Shown: in pieces, positions 1 through 9,267 of the stretch
Position numbering within the stretch: position 1 is the stretch's first letter
How the letters are laid out: every line of letters starts with the position of its first letter
Assembly (NCBI GenBank): GCA_028565635.1
Contig: JAOXYB010034018.1
Coordinates: forward strand, 1-14,150
Origin: Phoronis ovalis
Taxonomy: Eukaryota > Phoronida > Phoronidae
Length of the DNA stretch: 14,150 bases
Direction of reading: 5' to 3'
Position numbers and translations under genes: made by a program
The notes under the pieces: model-generated
Told to the model about the DNA's origin: nothing
What the model saw: only the letters and a program-made list of their open reading frames with translations
The model's database searches: none

Positions 1-1290
1 GTTTGAACATATACATGTGCAATCGTGTCCGGTCGCTAATTGATCCTAATTCGTGTCCGTTCGGCAATGTCCGTCTCGAGCCTATTCCCACCTTTAAACA
101 CGTAAAATAGTTGATTGTTTGCCGATTATAGGCAAAACAATTTAGCTTTCATTCAAGAGCTGGATCCAGTTTCACAAAGCTTTATATGAATGGTTTTTTT
201 CGGACGAAGATTTCATTAGAGATAAGGCATCTCAAATAGATACCTATAATGACGAGGAACTAAATTAATTGACAGGTATTGGTAGCAAGCCACATAATGG
301 CGCATTCACTGGAAATTAGGCAAAGTATTTATATAAAGGAATAACTGAGATATTTTCAAAAGAAAATAAAAATAACCATTTTTTGCGGAAAGCGACAATA
401 TCTTAGTACTAAACATGTTCATTTTTCAATTTGCAAAAAAATAACCTCCATGGATTAAAGATGTTAAAAAATTATAAAAATTAAAACAAAAGTTTAGAAT
501 TAGAATAATCGACAATCGTATTTTAAACATATCAGTTTTAAAATGTATCAAACAATTAATAAACTCTTCATTGCCCAGTGCTTAACAATGAAAAATGAGC
601 AATAAATAAACACATCAATTTTTAAATATACAATGCACATGCAGCGTATCGTAGTGCAATATGTGACATAACCAGTAAAAAAAATCATAAAGCGGCGGAG
701 CTGGGACTATTTTCAAAACTCATATATTTAAAACTCATAAAGGTCGGAGATATTTTAACATCGCATAACGTTGCAGTTAGAAAGGATAAGTTTATTAAGT
801 ATGGAAACATTGCACCAATTTTTATAAATGTGCACATGACACTTGATTTGAAAAATGAAGCCTCCGACAGAGCTTATAAGCAAACAGTGCTGTAGCAAGT
901 AAACACAAGGCCGGGAGATAGATAGGGTGGACATTAGGTTAATCAAACGATTTGTTAAGCAACCGTGACATGTGGTTGTCGTGACTATAGTTTGCATAGC
1001 AAGGAATCCGAATATTTAACTGTTTAAGGTGGAATATTTTATTATCTCATGCCAAAAGAGGGAAATCTCGAATGTATGCTTATACGCTGCAACCAAAACA
1101 TCATCAGAGACAAAGCATTTTGGTAATTACATGTACATTCATAGCATGGAATCAGTCACTGTAAAAAAATGAATAACATGCTCTTGTGGGAAGTTTTATT
1201 TTGCAAAATTTTGCAAAGTGCATCGATATAAAAGAGAGTGAGAATGATACAAAATCTGACTAACGTACTTCACTTTGTCAGCTATTTTAT
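1..1290. other. No gene recognised, AT-rich DNA
   Basis: No open frame here shows a recognisable protein or a convincing exon. The sequence is AT-rich with many A or T runs. Small local direct repeats occur, for example TCGTGTCCG at 23-31 and 51-59, and a doubled AAAACTCATA-like stretch near 713-740. It could be intergenic DNA or a 5' intron of the C3orf38-like gene whose later exons lie downstream; the sequence does not decide between these. Confidence 0.6.
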
Positions 1291-1560
1291 CTGATCAGCT
1301 TCATGCTCGGTACAGAGTAAGTGCAGGTCAAAGTCCCTGTCAAGGAATAGGTTAGGTGCTATTTTGACCAGGATTGTTTCCAATATGGCCGACTGGCGGC
1401 CATGTTTGTTTCCAAGAAGGCACGTCACTTTGTGTCTATAGTCGCAAAGACAAAGCGCCGCCTGGACAATTGAAAGGTGGTTCTAAGAAAACATGGTGGG
1501 CGTATTAGGCTAGGTGACATTTTAAAATGACCCTGAGAAGTATGTCAAATGCCGAACCAT
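1291..1560. repeat. Isolated repeat monomer, first in window
   Basis: This is the first occurrence of the dispersed monomer. It opens with a GATCAGCTTCAT-like stretch, then AGGTCAAAGTCC, then a core at 1380-1410 (CCAATATGGCCGACTGGCGG followed by CCATGTTTGTT), then AGGCACGT, AGACAAAG and a tail containing TAGGCTAGGTGACATTTTAA. It preserves the core in its most symmetric form: arms ATGGCCG (1385-1391) and CGGCCAT (1397-1403) are perfect reverse complements around a 5-nt spacer. The same order of landmarks returns in every later block, so this is a full-length monomer of roughly 270-330 bp. Confidence 0.8.
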
Positions 1561-1845
1561 TTTTTTTGTTGTATTACAGACCATTATTTATTGTAAACTG
1601 GTTTCTACTCATCTGCCGTTGTAGACAACTTGTTTGAATGTAAGATGCACACAGCCTCAATTCCTTCATTCAGCCACATGGTCAACTACTCTTGGTCATG
1701 ACGTACAAAGTTGTCTTTATTGTCAGCTGTGGTAAATGTACTTGGTTGGTGGTGTAAGTGAGAAAATTTTATATGAAACCCATGTCTATTACGAAGGGTA
1801 AAAAATAGCCCTTCTTGGACTTGCATGTATGAGCTCATAATTCAT
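1561..1845. other. No gene, unique spacer
   Basis: A spacer between the first repeat monomer and the first repeat block. By analogy with the later units, a copy of the coiled-coil exon would be expected about 400 bp before the block, near 1440-1620. The sequence there is a repeat tail and then unrelated DNA, so no exon copy is present. A short inverted repeat (GAAGGG and CCCTTC around an A-rich loop) lies near 1795-1815. Confidence 0.55.
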
Positions 1846-3055
1846 AGTTACATTTTATGTCCATCGCACATAGTGCATAGAATCGTAGGCTATGCGTCGT
1901 GGTCATCATGGTCGTCGTGGTTGTTGTGGTCGTCGTTGTCGTCGACTGTTCGTAACATTTTCTTTTTCTTGCGATAAAAGCCACAGTTTTTACCTGAGCA
2001 GCTTCATATTCGGTACAGGGTAAATACAGGTAAATCTTAACTTTGCGGGTAATTTTAATAACTTGCTTATTTCTAATATGGGCGACTGGCACCATGTTTA
2101 TTCCAGTTTGCATGAGCATTGGGAAAGACAAAACGTTGACTGGATGATTCGTAGGTGGATTCACGAAGGCCATAGGCTGGTGGGCACGTTAGCTAAGTGA
2201 CACTTCAGAATGACCTTCGACATTTTTCATTGTGCTTGATACTTTATTTGTCTCGCTTGAGTTTTTATCCAATCGGCTTTGTATTCGACACAGGGAAAAT
2301 ACAGGTCAACATACAGCTCTGGTAATTCTTTGACTCAGATCAATTCCAAGATGGCCGACTGGCGGCTTAGTTTGTTCCCGAAAAGGCACGTTATGTTGCG
2401 GGGCATACAATAAAGACTCAAAAACGTCATAGGTGGTCAAATGCCGATCCGAATCTTCGACATTTTGTGCGCAACATTTTCTTTGTCTCGCAAGATCTGC
2501 TTCAGTTCTTATCTGATTAGCTTCATATTCGATACAGGATAAGTAAAGGTCTAGGAGCAGGTCAAATATAACTCCAATATGGCCGTCTGACAGCCACGTT
2601 TATTATCGAAATTGTATTGTGACAAACAGCTTCAGTTTTTGTTCAGCTTGATATTCGATACAGTGTAATAATAGGTCAAAGTGCTAGTCAGGTGTAATTT
2701 TGACACGGATTACTTCCAATATGGCCGTCTGGCGTCCATGTTTGTTCCCTATGATACAAGATACTTTGCAAGAGTTTTGGGAAAGACTTTGACTGGACGA
2801 TTCGAAGGTGGATTCATGAAGGTCATAGGCTAGGTGACATTTTAGAACAACATTTTTGTTGTAGTAGAGGTCTGGTAAATTTTTGACTCGAATCACATCA
2901 CAGATGGCCGACAGGGGCTATGCTTGTTACCTCGAAGGCACGTTACATTGCGCCACATATTATAAAGACAAATTGTTGACTAAACGATTCGAAGGTGGGA
3001 ATCAAAAAGGCCATAGGTTGTATCAACAAGGTTGTATCAATTGGTCAACCCAGTG
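1846..3055. repeat. Repeat block 0 (exon-less)
   Basis: This is a degenerate tandem block with cores near 2073-2100, 2346-2378, 2574-2606, 2716-2748 and 2899-2930. Its opening (TTACATTTTATG then CCATCGCACATAGTG, a GTC-rich stretch, then TTTCTTGCGATAAAAG) corresponds to the openings at about 5188, 8206 and 10501. The monomers match types a, b, c and d of the later blocks, with one extra monomer (core 2346) between a and b, and no type e. It ends near 3055 after a short duplication of AGGTTGTATCAA (3015-3026 and 3029-3040). It is the most diverged block, and it is not attached to a recognisable exon. Open frames inside it are by-products of the repeat. Confidence 0.8.
1896..1946. repeat. GTC/GTG-type trinucleotide microsatellite
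   Basis: An imperfect run of GTC, GTG, GTT and ATC triplets about 50 bp long. On the minus strand it reads as a run of threonine codons, which explains the apparent 112-residue minus-strand frame over this region. Shorter, decayed versions sit at the equivalent place in the other blocks: about 5230-5255, 8259-8284, 10550-10576 and 12822-12848. The microsatellite is therefore an old part of the repeat unit. Confidence 0.85.
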
Positions 3056-3413
3056 CCACACCTAGATCGTACATTTCAGTTGCATTTGTACATCTTTATA
3101 TTTCTAGAAAAAACACATTCTTAATGGAACGCATCGCATTTGTACTTATTTCCGATAATCACAAACAATAAAACAGCAAGACCAAGTGTTCACAATGATT
3201 AAATCTTTTATATAAACGATTGGCTCCAGTATTTATCATTTGATGTCCTCTGCGACCCTGGAATATGCTGACTGAACAGGTGCTCATCATATATCATGAA
3301 AAAAATGACTGCCGATTGTACACACTTTTGTGACACACCATGCTGTTTGCAGCCTGTGGGGGGTCACTACAATAGATGACGTACAGATACGCTAGTCACA
3401 AGGAAATTAAGAA
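3056..3413. other. No gene recognised
   Basis: I see no exon, RNA gene or repeat match in this stretch. It separates the exon-less block from the 30-bp tandem repeat. A GGGGGGTCA run occurs near 3358-3365. Confidence 0.5.
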
Positions 3414-3531
3414 ACCCCTGCACAAATTTTGAAAAATACATACCCCTTGAAACAAAAATTATCAAAAACCCACCCCCTGAAACACAAATCATAAAAAACC
3501 TACTTCTTGACCAGAATATAAGAAAAAAATG
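3414..3531. repeat. Short tandem repeat, 28-30 bp period
   Basis: Four imperfect copies begin at about 3414, 3442, 3472 and 3502, each starting with an ACCCCTTGA-like segment followed by an A-rich segment. The start-to-start spacing is 28, 30 and 30 bp. Related CCCCTTGAA segments recur just downstream at the head of array unit 1 (near 3698-3705), so the repeat may derive from the unit's own head sequence. It has no coding potential. Confidence 0.7.
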
Positions 3532-4779
3532 TCCCTGTAATAATCCCGTATAATGATATCATATATTCAACATTTAACCAAATATTACTGGAAAAAGTAT
3601 CCCATAAAGCAGACTAGAGATAGATCTTGAGTTATATGGTACCAGATGGCAGACCCTTGACCCGGACAAGGTAAAATAAATAGTACAAATTAAAATACCC
3701 CCTTGAAATGGACGCCACGCCGAAAAATAGACCCCTTGTGCGCTTAGCATTCCCGTCAGAACTTCCTATCGAGTGACCCTGGGTTTACAATGTCTTCCTA
3801 TATTGTTTTAAAGAACATAAAAATACAATAATACAGGGGTACTTTGTCTAACTTCCTGTGTCATTTGTGCCATTCGCTTCCTGAATGGTGCAGAGAGTGA
3901 CATTCTAAAATACTGGTCCCAATGCTGCAATACTGCTGACAAATTATTGATTTAATTCGTACTTCTGTTTATACTCTGAAAATATGTTGGACTAATTAAT
4001 CTGTTTTCTAATTAGTCTTTACTTTTTTGTTGGTTACATTTGATAAAGGTGCTGGCAATTGTTCTAATTGTGCAGGAGATGGCGTGGCATTCCAAGACAT
4101 GTTTCCCTTCAACTAACAAAAGTCGCAATAACATTATTTTATCGAATTATGCAAGTTTTCCTTTTCCCACTGTAGCTTAAATATAGTGTTTACCTGACTT
4201 AGCACTAAATCTGTTTTGTCATATTACTGGCTGTTTATTGTCTAGCTGGTCACAGTTCACAATATCAGAAATAACGCAATCTGACATTATTCGAAGTAAA
4301 GTTCGTGCACATTAGTATGTTTCAAATTACATACCTTGATATGTAGTATATTGCCCTGGTCATGTTATAATTTTTGACAAGTAATATACCTTTATTTATG
4401 ACATACAGTAACATTCTCAATTCACAACATTCCAAATGTCATAACCCTCTATTCCAGATTATAACAATTTCCCAAAAATCAAATAAAAAATTCTAAAGTT
4501 TCTGTTCTGCTTTTTCTAAAGTTTCCCAAAATGTGTCCACCGCCTAACTTTAGTTAGCCTTTCCAGAGTTTGACATTTCACATATTTCAAAGATTGTGTT
4601 ATGATTATAACTGAATGTATTATGAACAACATAAAATGAGTCTTCTGGATAAGACCCCATGTCCACAATACAAGTTTAATTATGAACTCCTTCCGAAGTC
4701 AACAAAATGTAACATCATGACTTCTTAATGATAGTAGGAGCACATTATTGCAATGCTGATTATAAAGTTGATCTTTTAG

Positions 4780-4959
4780 GTTACACATTTAAAGAAAGAG
4801 CTACGCAAACGAGATCAAGATATGGCTATCATGCAACACACTCACACGGAGAAAATAAATAAACTTAAAATTGCAGCTCATGACCGGAAGATGCAATATC
4901 AAAGACAAAAGCAGGATGCTGAAGATGCACTACAATCAGCTGAAGCTGCCAGATCTCGG
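4780..4959 (+). CDS. Coiled-coil exon 1 of C3orf38-like gene
   Basis: An internal exon of 180 bp (60 codons), preceded by a pyrimidine-rich ATCTTTTAG acceptor and followed by a good GTATGT donor. It reads in phase 0 from end to end, starting VTHLKKELRK and ending AEAARSR, with no stop. Reading past the donor gives a stop after two codons. The peptide is highly charged and rich in K, E, Q, D, H and R, with hydrophobic residues at heptad-like spacing, so a long helix or coiled coil is likely; this is inferred. It has four more residues in the middle (AIMQH against E) than copies 2 and 3. It shares phase with the terminal exon at 12927. The flanking introns are almost as similar between copies as the exon, so coding status rests on phase, splice sites and the absence of stops. 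Confidence 0.72.
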
Positions 4960-5036
4960 GTATGTTAGCAACATTAGTTTTGCTACATTCAAAATTAATC
5001 TAACAAAAATAGTATGTAGATTTTATTGTATTTCAG
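4960..5036 (+). other. Possible 77-nt alternative intron
   Basis: The exon 1 donor GTATGT is followed 77 nt later by a tract ending TATTTCAG (5029-5036), which resembles an acceptor. Joining here would add two codons (ACC TTT) and then TGA at 5043-5045, giving a product that ends after the coiled coil and lacks the DUF4518 domain. Equivalent short introns exist after the other exons (7974-8056, 10267-10349, 12550-12625). They may be vestiges or real alternative ends; only transcripts could tell. Confidence 0.3.
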
Positions 5037-5187
5037 ACCTTTTGAGACTATTTACTCGATAATTTTATTAATTAATTTTTCAAAGATTAGTCAAAGTAAC
5101 TAAAATTTGGTCATAACAAATAATAGACGTATAATTTATTTCTTAAAAGCGTAGTTGGCTCGAATTTATGATCTTGCTGAAGGATAT

Positions 5188-6355
5188 ACCTTACATTTTA
5201 TGCCAATCCACATAATGACAGCTAGTCGCAGTAGTCATCGTCATCGTCATTGTCGTATGGAACACTTTCCTTTGTCTCGCGATAACCGCTCCAGTTTTTA
5301 CCCGATCATATTCGGTACAGGTTAAATACAGATCAAAGTGCAGGTCGGTTATACTTTTAACTTTGATTACTTCCAATTCCATGTTTGTTATCGAAAAGGT
5401 ACGTTAAGTTGCGCTGTATCCAATAACGATTCAAAAACGTCATAAATTACAATGTAAAATGATTTGGAGAAGTGGGTTAAATGCCAATCCGAATCTGCGA
5501 CATTTTTTGTGCGCAACACTTTCTTCGTTTCGCAAGAACTGCTTCAGTTTTTAATTTCGACTTCCAATATGGCAGACTGACAGCTATATTTGTTCTCGAA
5601 CTTGTACATGACAATATCAGCTTCAGTTTTTGATCAGCTGGATATTCGATACAGTGTAAAAATAGGTCAAAATGCTAGTTACTTCTAATATGGCCGACTA
5701 GTGTCCATGTTTGTTCCCAATAGTGCAAGTTACATTGAATGAGTTTCCGGGAAAACTTTTATTGGACGATTCCATAGTGGATTCATGAAAGTCATTCGAT
5801 GATGGGTGTAATAGGCTAGATGACATTTTAAAATAACCTTGAAAACTGGGTCAAATATAATAACGATTTTAATCTTCGACATTATTCGCTATGCGAAATA
5901 CTTTCTTTGTCCCAGAATATCTGCTTGAGTTTTTACCTGATCAGCTTTGTATTCGATGCAAGGAAAATACAGACTACAGTAAGTCTGGTAAATTTTTGAC
6001 CTGAATCAAATCTAAGGTGGCCGATTGGAGGCCATGTTTGTTTCCGAGAAGGCACGTTACATTGCGCCGCATAGTATAAAGGCAAAGTGTTTAATGAACG
6101 ATTCGAAAGTGGGAATCAAAAAGGCCATAGGTTGGTAATAGGCCAGATGACATTTTAAGATGGTCCCGATAAGTAGGTCAAATAGTGATCCGAATCTTCG
6201 ACATTTTTGTGCGTAACACCCTTTGTCTAGTGCTTAAGCTATTATCTGATCAGCTTCATATTTGATTCAGTGTAAATACAAGTTAAAGTGCAAGTCAAGT
6301 ATAATTTTGACCAAGATCGCATCCAATATGGCCGATTGACTGTCATGTTTGTTCT
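5188..6355. repeat. Repeat block 1 (monomers a to e)
   Basis: Five monomers with cores at about 5373-5389 (a, internally deleted), 5564-5596 (b), 5685-5717 (c), 6012-6045 (d) and 6323-6355 (e). Each core follows CCAATATGGCCGACTGG with variants and ends CATGTTTGTT. Between cores are shared landmarks: AAGGCACGTTACATTGCGCC, TATAAAGGCAAAG, ACGATTCGAA, CAAAAAGGCCATAGGTTGG, GACATTTTAA, AATCTTCGACATT, TTTCTTTGTC, AGTTTTTACCTGATCAGCTT and ATTCGAT.CAG. Core spacings are 191, 121, 327 and 311 bp. Because a to e return in the same order in blocks 2 and 3, the block is a higher-order repeat. Monomer e ends at the hairpin motif that begins unit 2. Confidence 0.85.
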
Positions 6356-6672
6356 CTCTTGACCCGGAGAAGGTAAACAAATAGTAAAAATGCCCCTTGA
6401 ACCGGACGCCGCCGAAAAATACGAACCCTTATACGCTTAGCATATTCATCACTTCCTATTGGTTGACCCACCGGGGTTTAGAATGTCTTCTGATGTTGTT
6501 TTAACACCATAAAAAGACAATAATACAGGAGTACTTTTGGCACACCTTCTGTGTCATTTGTGCGATTCGCCTACGGAATGGCTTAGAGTGTGAGTTTGTA
6601 AAATACTGTTGACTAATTATTGCTTTGATTCGTACTTCTGTTTATACTCTAAAAATATGTTGGACTAATCTG

Positions 6673-7093
6673 AGATGAAACTAGTATTACATTTTCAACA
6701 GCTTTCAATGCAATTTTCATCAAATTTGGACATAAAACATTCTTCTATGGTAGCTATGAAGTTCAACATAGAGTTATTGTTCTCCATCAGAGGAATCATG
6801 CATGAAATTACTGACACACAATTGCCACCAAATTCTTCGACCAAAGCAGAAATCCACACATAGGTGCCCTTTTGTCCTATATATGTCTCAGAATGATTCA
6901 AAATATAGTTCTCAAATATTTGCATATTCCATGACTCAAATATTTCTTAATTCTTATCCAATTAATTTCTCCTCCCAAAGAAGGAGTCCAAGTAACAAAA
7001 TAACCCCCAATATTCCGACAATTACACTGGTAAACAGGAGAAAGAATTAATCTGTTAAATATCAGCTCATCATGACACTGACTTTCATATCTG
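6673..7093. mobile_element. Insert specific to unit 2, possible small transposon
   Basis: Compared with the matching part of unit 1 (3985-4015), unit 2 has about 420 additional bases. The extra DNA is bracketed by ATCTG at 6668-6672 and 7089-7093, and unit 1 has a single ATCTG at 3999-4003; this fits a 5-bp target duplication. Near the ends, ATGAAAC at 6675 faces TTTCAT at 7083-7088, a weak 6-bp terminal inverted match. The inside contains minus-strand open frames (separate entry) rather than repeat monomers. It could equally be a segment lost from unit 1. No transposase is recognised. Confidence 0.4.
6695..7093 (-). pseudogene. Unidentified coding-like remnant, minus strand
   Basis: Two long minus-strand open frames cover almost the whole insert: one running down to about 6898 and another from 6925 to 6695, in different frames and overlapping by 28 bp. 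Read together they look like a protein fragment with one frameshift. Residue use is protein-like, including VTWTPSLGGEINW in the first frame and ISALVEEFGGN and MLNFIATIEECF in the second. A pyrimidine-rich tract ending CCAG on the minus strand lies just before 7026 and could be an acceptor in phase 0. The frame change falls beside a local 11-bp duplication (CTCAAATATTT at 6911-6921 and 6935-6945). I do not recognise the family. It may be a captured exon, a mobile-element remnant, or chance. Confidence 0.27.
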
Positions 7094-7802
7094 TTTTCTA
7101 ATAAGCCATTACTTTCTTGTTGGTCAGATTTGATAAAGGTGCTGGCCATTGTTCTAATTTGTAGGCAATTGTATGGAGTTCCAAGACATTTTTCTCTTCA
7201 ACTAACATAAATCGCAACATTATTCTATCGAATTATGCAAGTTTTCCTTTTTCCGCCACACTGCACCTTAAATGTCTTGTTTACCTGATTTTGCACTAAA
7301 TCTATTTTGTCATATTATTGGCTGTTTATTATTATTTAGTTTCTAACTGGTAACAGTTCAGCAATCTGGTGTTGTGCAAAGTAGAATTCATGCACATTAG
7401 CATATTTCAAATTCCTGACCTGTGGTATATTGTACTGTTCGTGTCACAATTTTTGCCAAGTAATACACATTTATTTAAGATTCCAAATTCCATAACTCTC
7501 TATTCCGGATTATAAAAAATCCTCAATTGAGACACGCCGCTTTGTCAACTGTTTCCCAAAATTTGTACACCACCTAACTTAACCTTTCCAGGCTTTGACA
7601 TTTAACAAATTTCAAAGATTAATTGTGTTACTATTATAATTAAATGTATTATGAACAACATAAAATGAGTCTTCTGCATAAGACTCTATGTCTACAATAC
7701 AAGTTTTTGAATTCCTTCCAAAAGTCAAAATGTGACATCATGAGTTCTTAATGATAGAAAGAGCACATAAATACAATGCTGACTATAAAGTTGACCTTTT
7801 AG

Positions 7803-7973
7803 GCTAAACATTTAAAGAAAAAGCTATGCAAACAGCATCAAGATATGGAGACTCACACGGAGAAAATAAATAAACTTAAAATTGTAGCCCATGACCGCGA
7901 GATGCAACATCAGAAACAGACGCAGGATCTAGAAGATGCCCTACAATCATCTGAAGTTCGTAGCAGATCTCAG
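7803..7973 (+). CDS. Coiled-coil exon 2 of C3orf38-like gene
   Basis: An internal exon of 171 bp (57 codons), with acceptor GACCTTTTAG before it and donor GTTTGT after it, phase 0 at both ends. The peptide starts AKHLKKKLCK, contains HTEKINKLKI and DREMQHQKQTQDLEDALQ, and ends VRSRSQ. The composition is that of an extended charged helix, and coiled coil is inferred. It is shorter than exon 1 in the middle and one residue longer at the end. From about codon 14 onward it is identical at the nucleotide level to exon 3; only four substitutions separate the two, all in the first 40 bases and three of them amino-acid changing. The donor GTTTGT is weaker than exon 1's GTATGT. Retention of the intron would stop translation after two codons. 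Confidence 0.7.
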
Positions 7974-8205
7974 GTTTGTTAGCGACATTTGTTTTGCTAC
8001 ATTCAAAATTAATCTAACAAAATAGCTTTTTTTATGTAGATTTTATTATATTTCAGGCCTTTTGAGACTATTTACTCAATAATATTAATTAACAATTCAA
8101 AGATTATTCAAAGTGACTAAAATTTGGTCATAACAAATAATAGAAATATCATTTATTTCTTAAAAGCGTAGTTGGCTCGAATTTATGATCTTGCTGAAGG
8201 ATGTA

Positions 8206-9240
8206 CCTTAACTTTTATGCCAATCCACATAATGGCTGGGCACATAGTCGTAGTGAAGGCGTCTTAGTCAGCGTCATCGTCGTAAGTAATATTTTCTTTT
8301 GCCTCGCGATAACGTACCGCTCCAGTTTTTACCTGATCATATTCGATACAGGTTAAATACAGATCAAAGTGCTGGTCGGTTATATTATTAACCTTAAGTA
8401 CTTCCAATTGCATGTTTGTTCCCGTAAAGGTACGTTACGTTGCGCTGCATACAATAAAGATTCACAAACGCCATAAGTGACAATTTAAACTGACTTGGAA
8501 AAGTGGGTCAAGTGCCAATCTGAATCTTTGACATGTTTTGTATGCAACAATTTGCCTCTTTGCCTCGCGAGAACTGCTTGAGTTTTTAATTTTGACCGAG
8601 TTCACTTCCAATGTGGCAGACTGACAACCGTGTTTTTTCTTGAAATTGTACGTGACAATAACAGCTTCAATTTTTGATCAGCTGGATATTCAGTACAGTG
8701 TAAAAATAGGTCAAAGTACCAGTTACTTCCAATATGGCCGATTGGCTTCCGTATGTGTTACCAATAGTACAAGTTTCATTGAATGAGTTTCCGGAAACAA
8801 TTTTAATCTTCAACATTTTTCGTTATGCGAAATACTTTCTTTGTCCCACAATAACTGCTTGGATTTTTACCTGATCAGCTTCATATTTGTTGCAAGGAAA
8901 GGGCAGGCCACAGTAAAAGTTTGCTAATTTTTTTTACCTAAATCAAATCTAAGATGGCGGTTGGCGGCCATGTTTGTTACCGAGAAGGCACGTTACATTG
9001 TGCCACATGCTATAAAGACAAAGGGTTAACTAAACGATTCGTAGGTAGGAATCAAAAAAGGCCATAGGTTGGTGATAGGTCAGGTGATATTGGAACAGAC
9101 TTTGTCTCGCAATAGTGCTTCAGTTTTTATCTGATCAGTCCCATACTCGATCCAGTGTAAATACAGGTCAAAGTACAAATCAAGTATAATTTTGACCCAT
9201 ATCATATTCAATGTGGCCGACTGACGGTCAGGTTTGTTCT
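8206..9240. repeat. Repeat block 2 (monomers a to e)
   Basis: Cores lie at about 8404-8423 (a), 8608-8638 (b), 8729-8762 (c), 8949-8981 (d) and 9208-9240 (e). Spacings are 204, 121, 220 and 259 bp, the same to within a base as block 3 and shorter than block 1 between c-d and d-e. The missing stretches (the ACGATTC to GGGTCAAAT part after c, and GACATTTTAA to AATCTTCGACATT after d) are absent in both block 2 and block 3, so these deletions predate the duplication separating them. Monomer a lacks the GGCCGACTGGCGG centre, as in blocks 1 and 3. Confidence 0.85.
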
Positions 9241-9246
9241 GTCTTG

Positions 9247-9267
9247 TCCCTTGACCCGGACAAGGGA
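9247..9267. repeat. Hairpin motif at unit 2/3 junction
   Basis: TCCCTTG (9247-9253) and CAAGGGA (9261-9267) are exact reverse complements around ACCCGGA, a potential hairpin with a 7-bp stem and 7-nt loop. The same structure sits at the unit 3/4 junction (11542-11562). Units 1 and 2 have weaker forms at 3655-3671 (5-bp stem) and 6358-6373. It marks where repeat monomer e meets the head of the next unit. Confidence 0.6.

Larger units (their letters stand above)
3656..6357. repeat. Tandem duplication unit 1
   Basis: This unit starts at CTTGACCCGGACAAGG and runs to the next copy of that motif at 6358. Its order is: head segment (CGCTTAGCAT, ACTTCCTATCGAGTGACC); an AT-rich intron segment with landmarks such as TCGAATTATGCAAGTTTTCC and TATGAACAACATAAAATGAG; coiled-coil exon 1; the segment CTTAAAAGCGTAGTTGGCTC at 5144-5163; a microsatellite remnant; and a five-monomer repeat block. 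All landmarks recur in the same order in units 2 and 3. Unit 1 keeps longer monomer intervals than units 2 and 3, so it lies outside the pair formed by those two. Confidence 0.85.
6358..9249. repeat. Tandem duplication unit 2
   Basis: This is the second copy of the unit, from CTTGACCCGGAGAAGG at 6358 to the same motif at 9250. It carries exon 2 (7803-7973) and repeat block 2. It differs from unit 1 by an extra segment of about 420 bp near 6673-7093. It differs from unit 3 by keeping roughly 600 bp (about 6560-7180) that unit 3 lacks. Downstream of the exon it is nearly identical to unit 3, including shared deletions, so units 2 and 3 are the youngest pair over that part. Confidence 0.85.

Noticed and set aside
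1325-1337. Nuclear-receptor (HNF4-like) site AGGTCAAAGTCC in the monomers
   Set aside because: Half-sites of this kind recur in most monomers as part of the repeat consensus; there is no promoter nearby and no independent conservation to suggest regulatory use.
1380-1388. CCAATATGG as an SRF (CArG) site
   Set aside because: It has only five A/T bases between CC and GG, while the CArG box needs six.
1440-1620. Expected coiled-coil exon copy upstream of block 0
   Set aside because: The position corresponding to the exon in units 1-3 contains repeat tail and unrelated sequence; no match to the exon in any frame was seen.
1835-2173. 112-residue minus-strand frame with a long threonine run
   Set aside because: The threonine run is the reverse reading of the GTC-type microsatellite, and the rest is repeat monomer. 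A similar shadow occurs at 5191-5382 (minus). There are no splice or domain signals.
2883-3065. 60-residue plus-strand frame
   Set aside because: It lies wholly in repeat monomer d of block 0; the corresponding sequence in the later blocks does not keep the frame.
1-4700. N-terminal exons of the C3orf38-like gene
   Set aside because: I looked for the family's N-terminal helical region in the upstream part and saw nothing convincing; these exons are probably outside the window, but a short diverged exon could have been missed.
4871-5062. 63-residue plus-strand frame overlapping exon 1
   Set aside because: It reads exon 1 out of phase and runs into the intron. The phase-0 reading matches the other three exons and the terminal exon, so that one is preferred.
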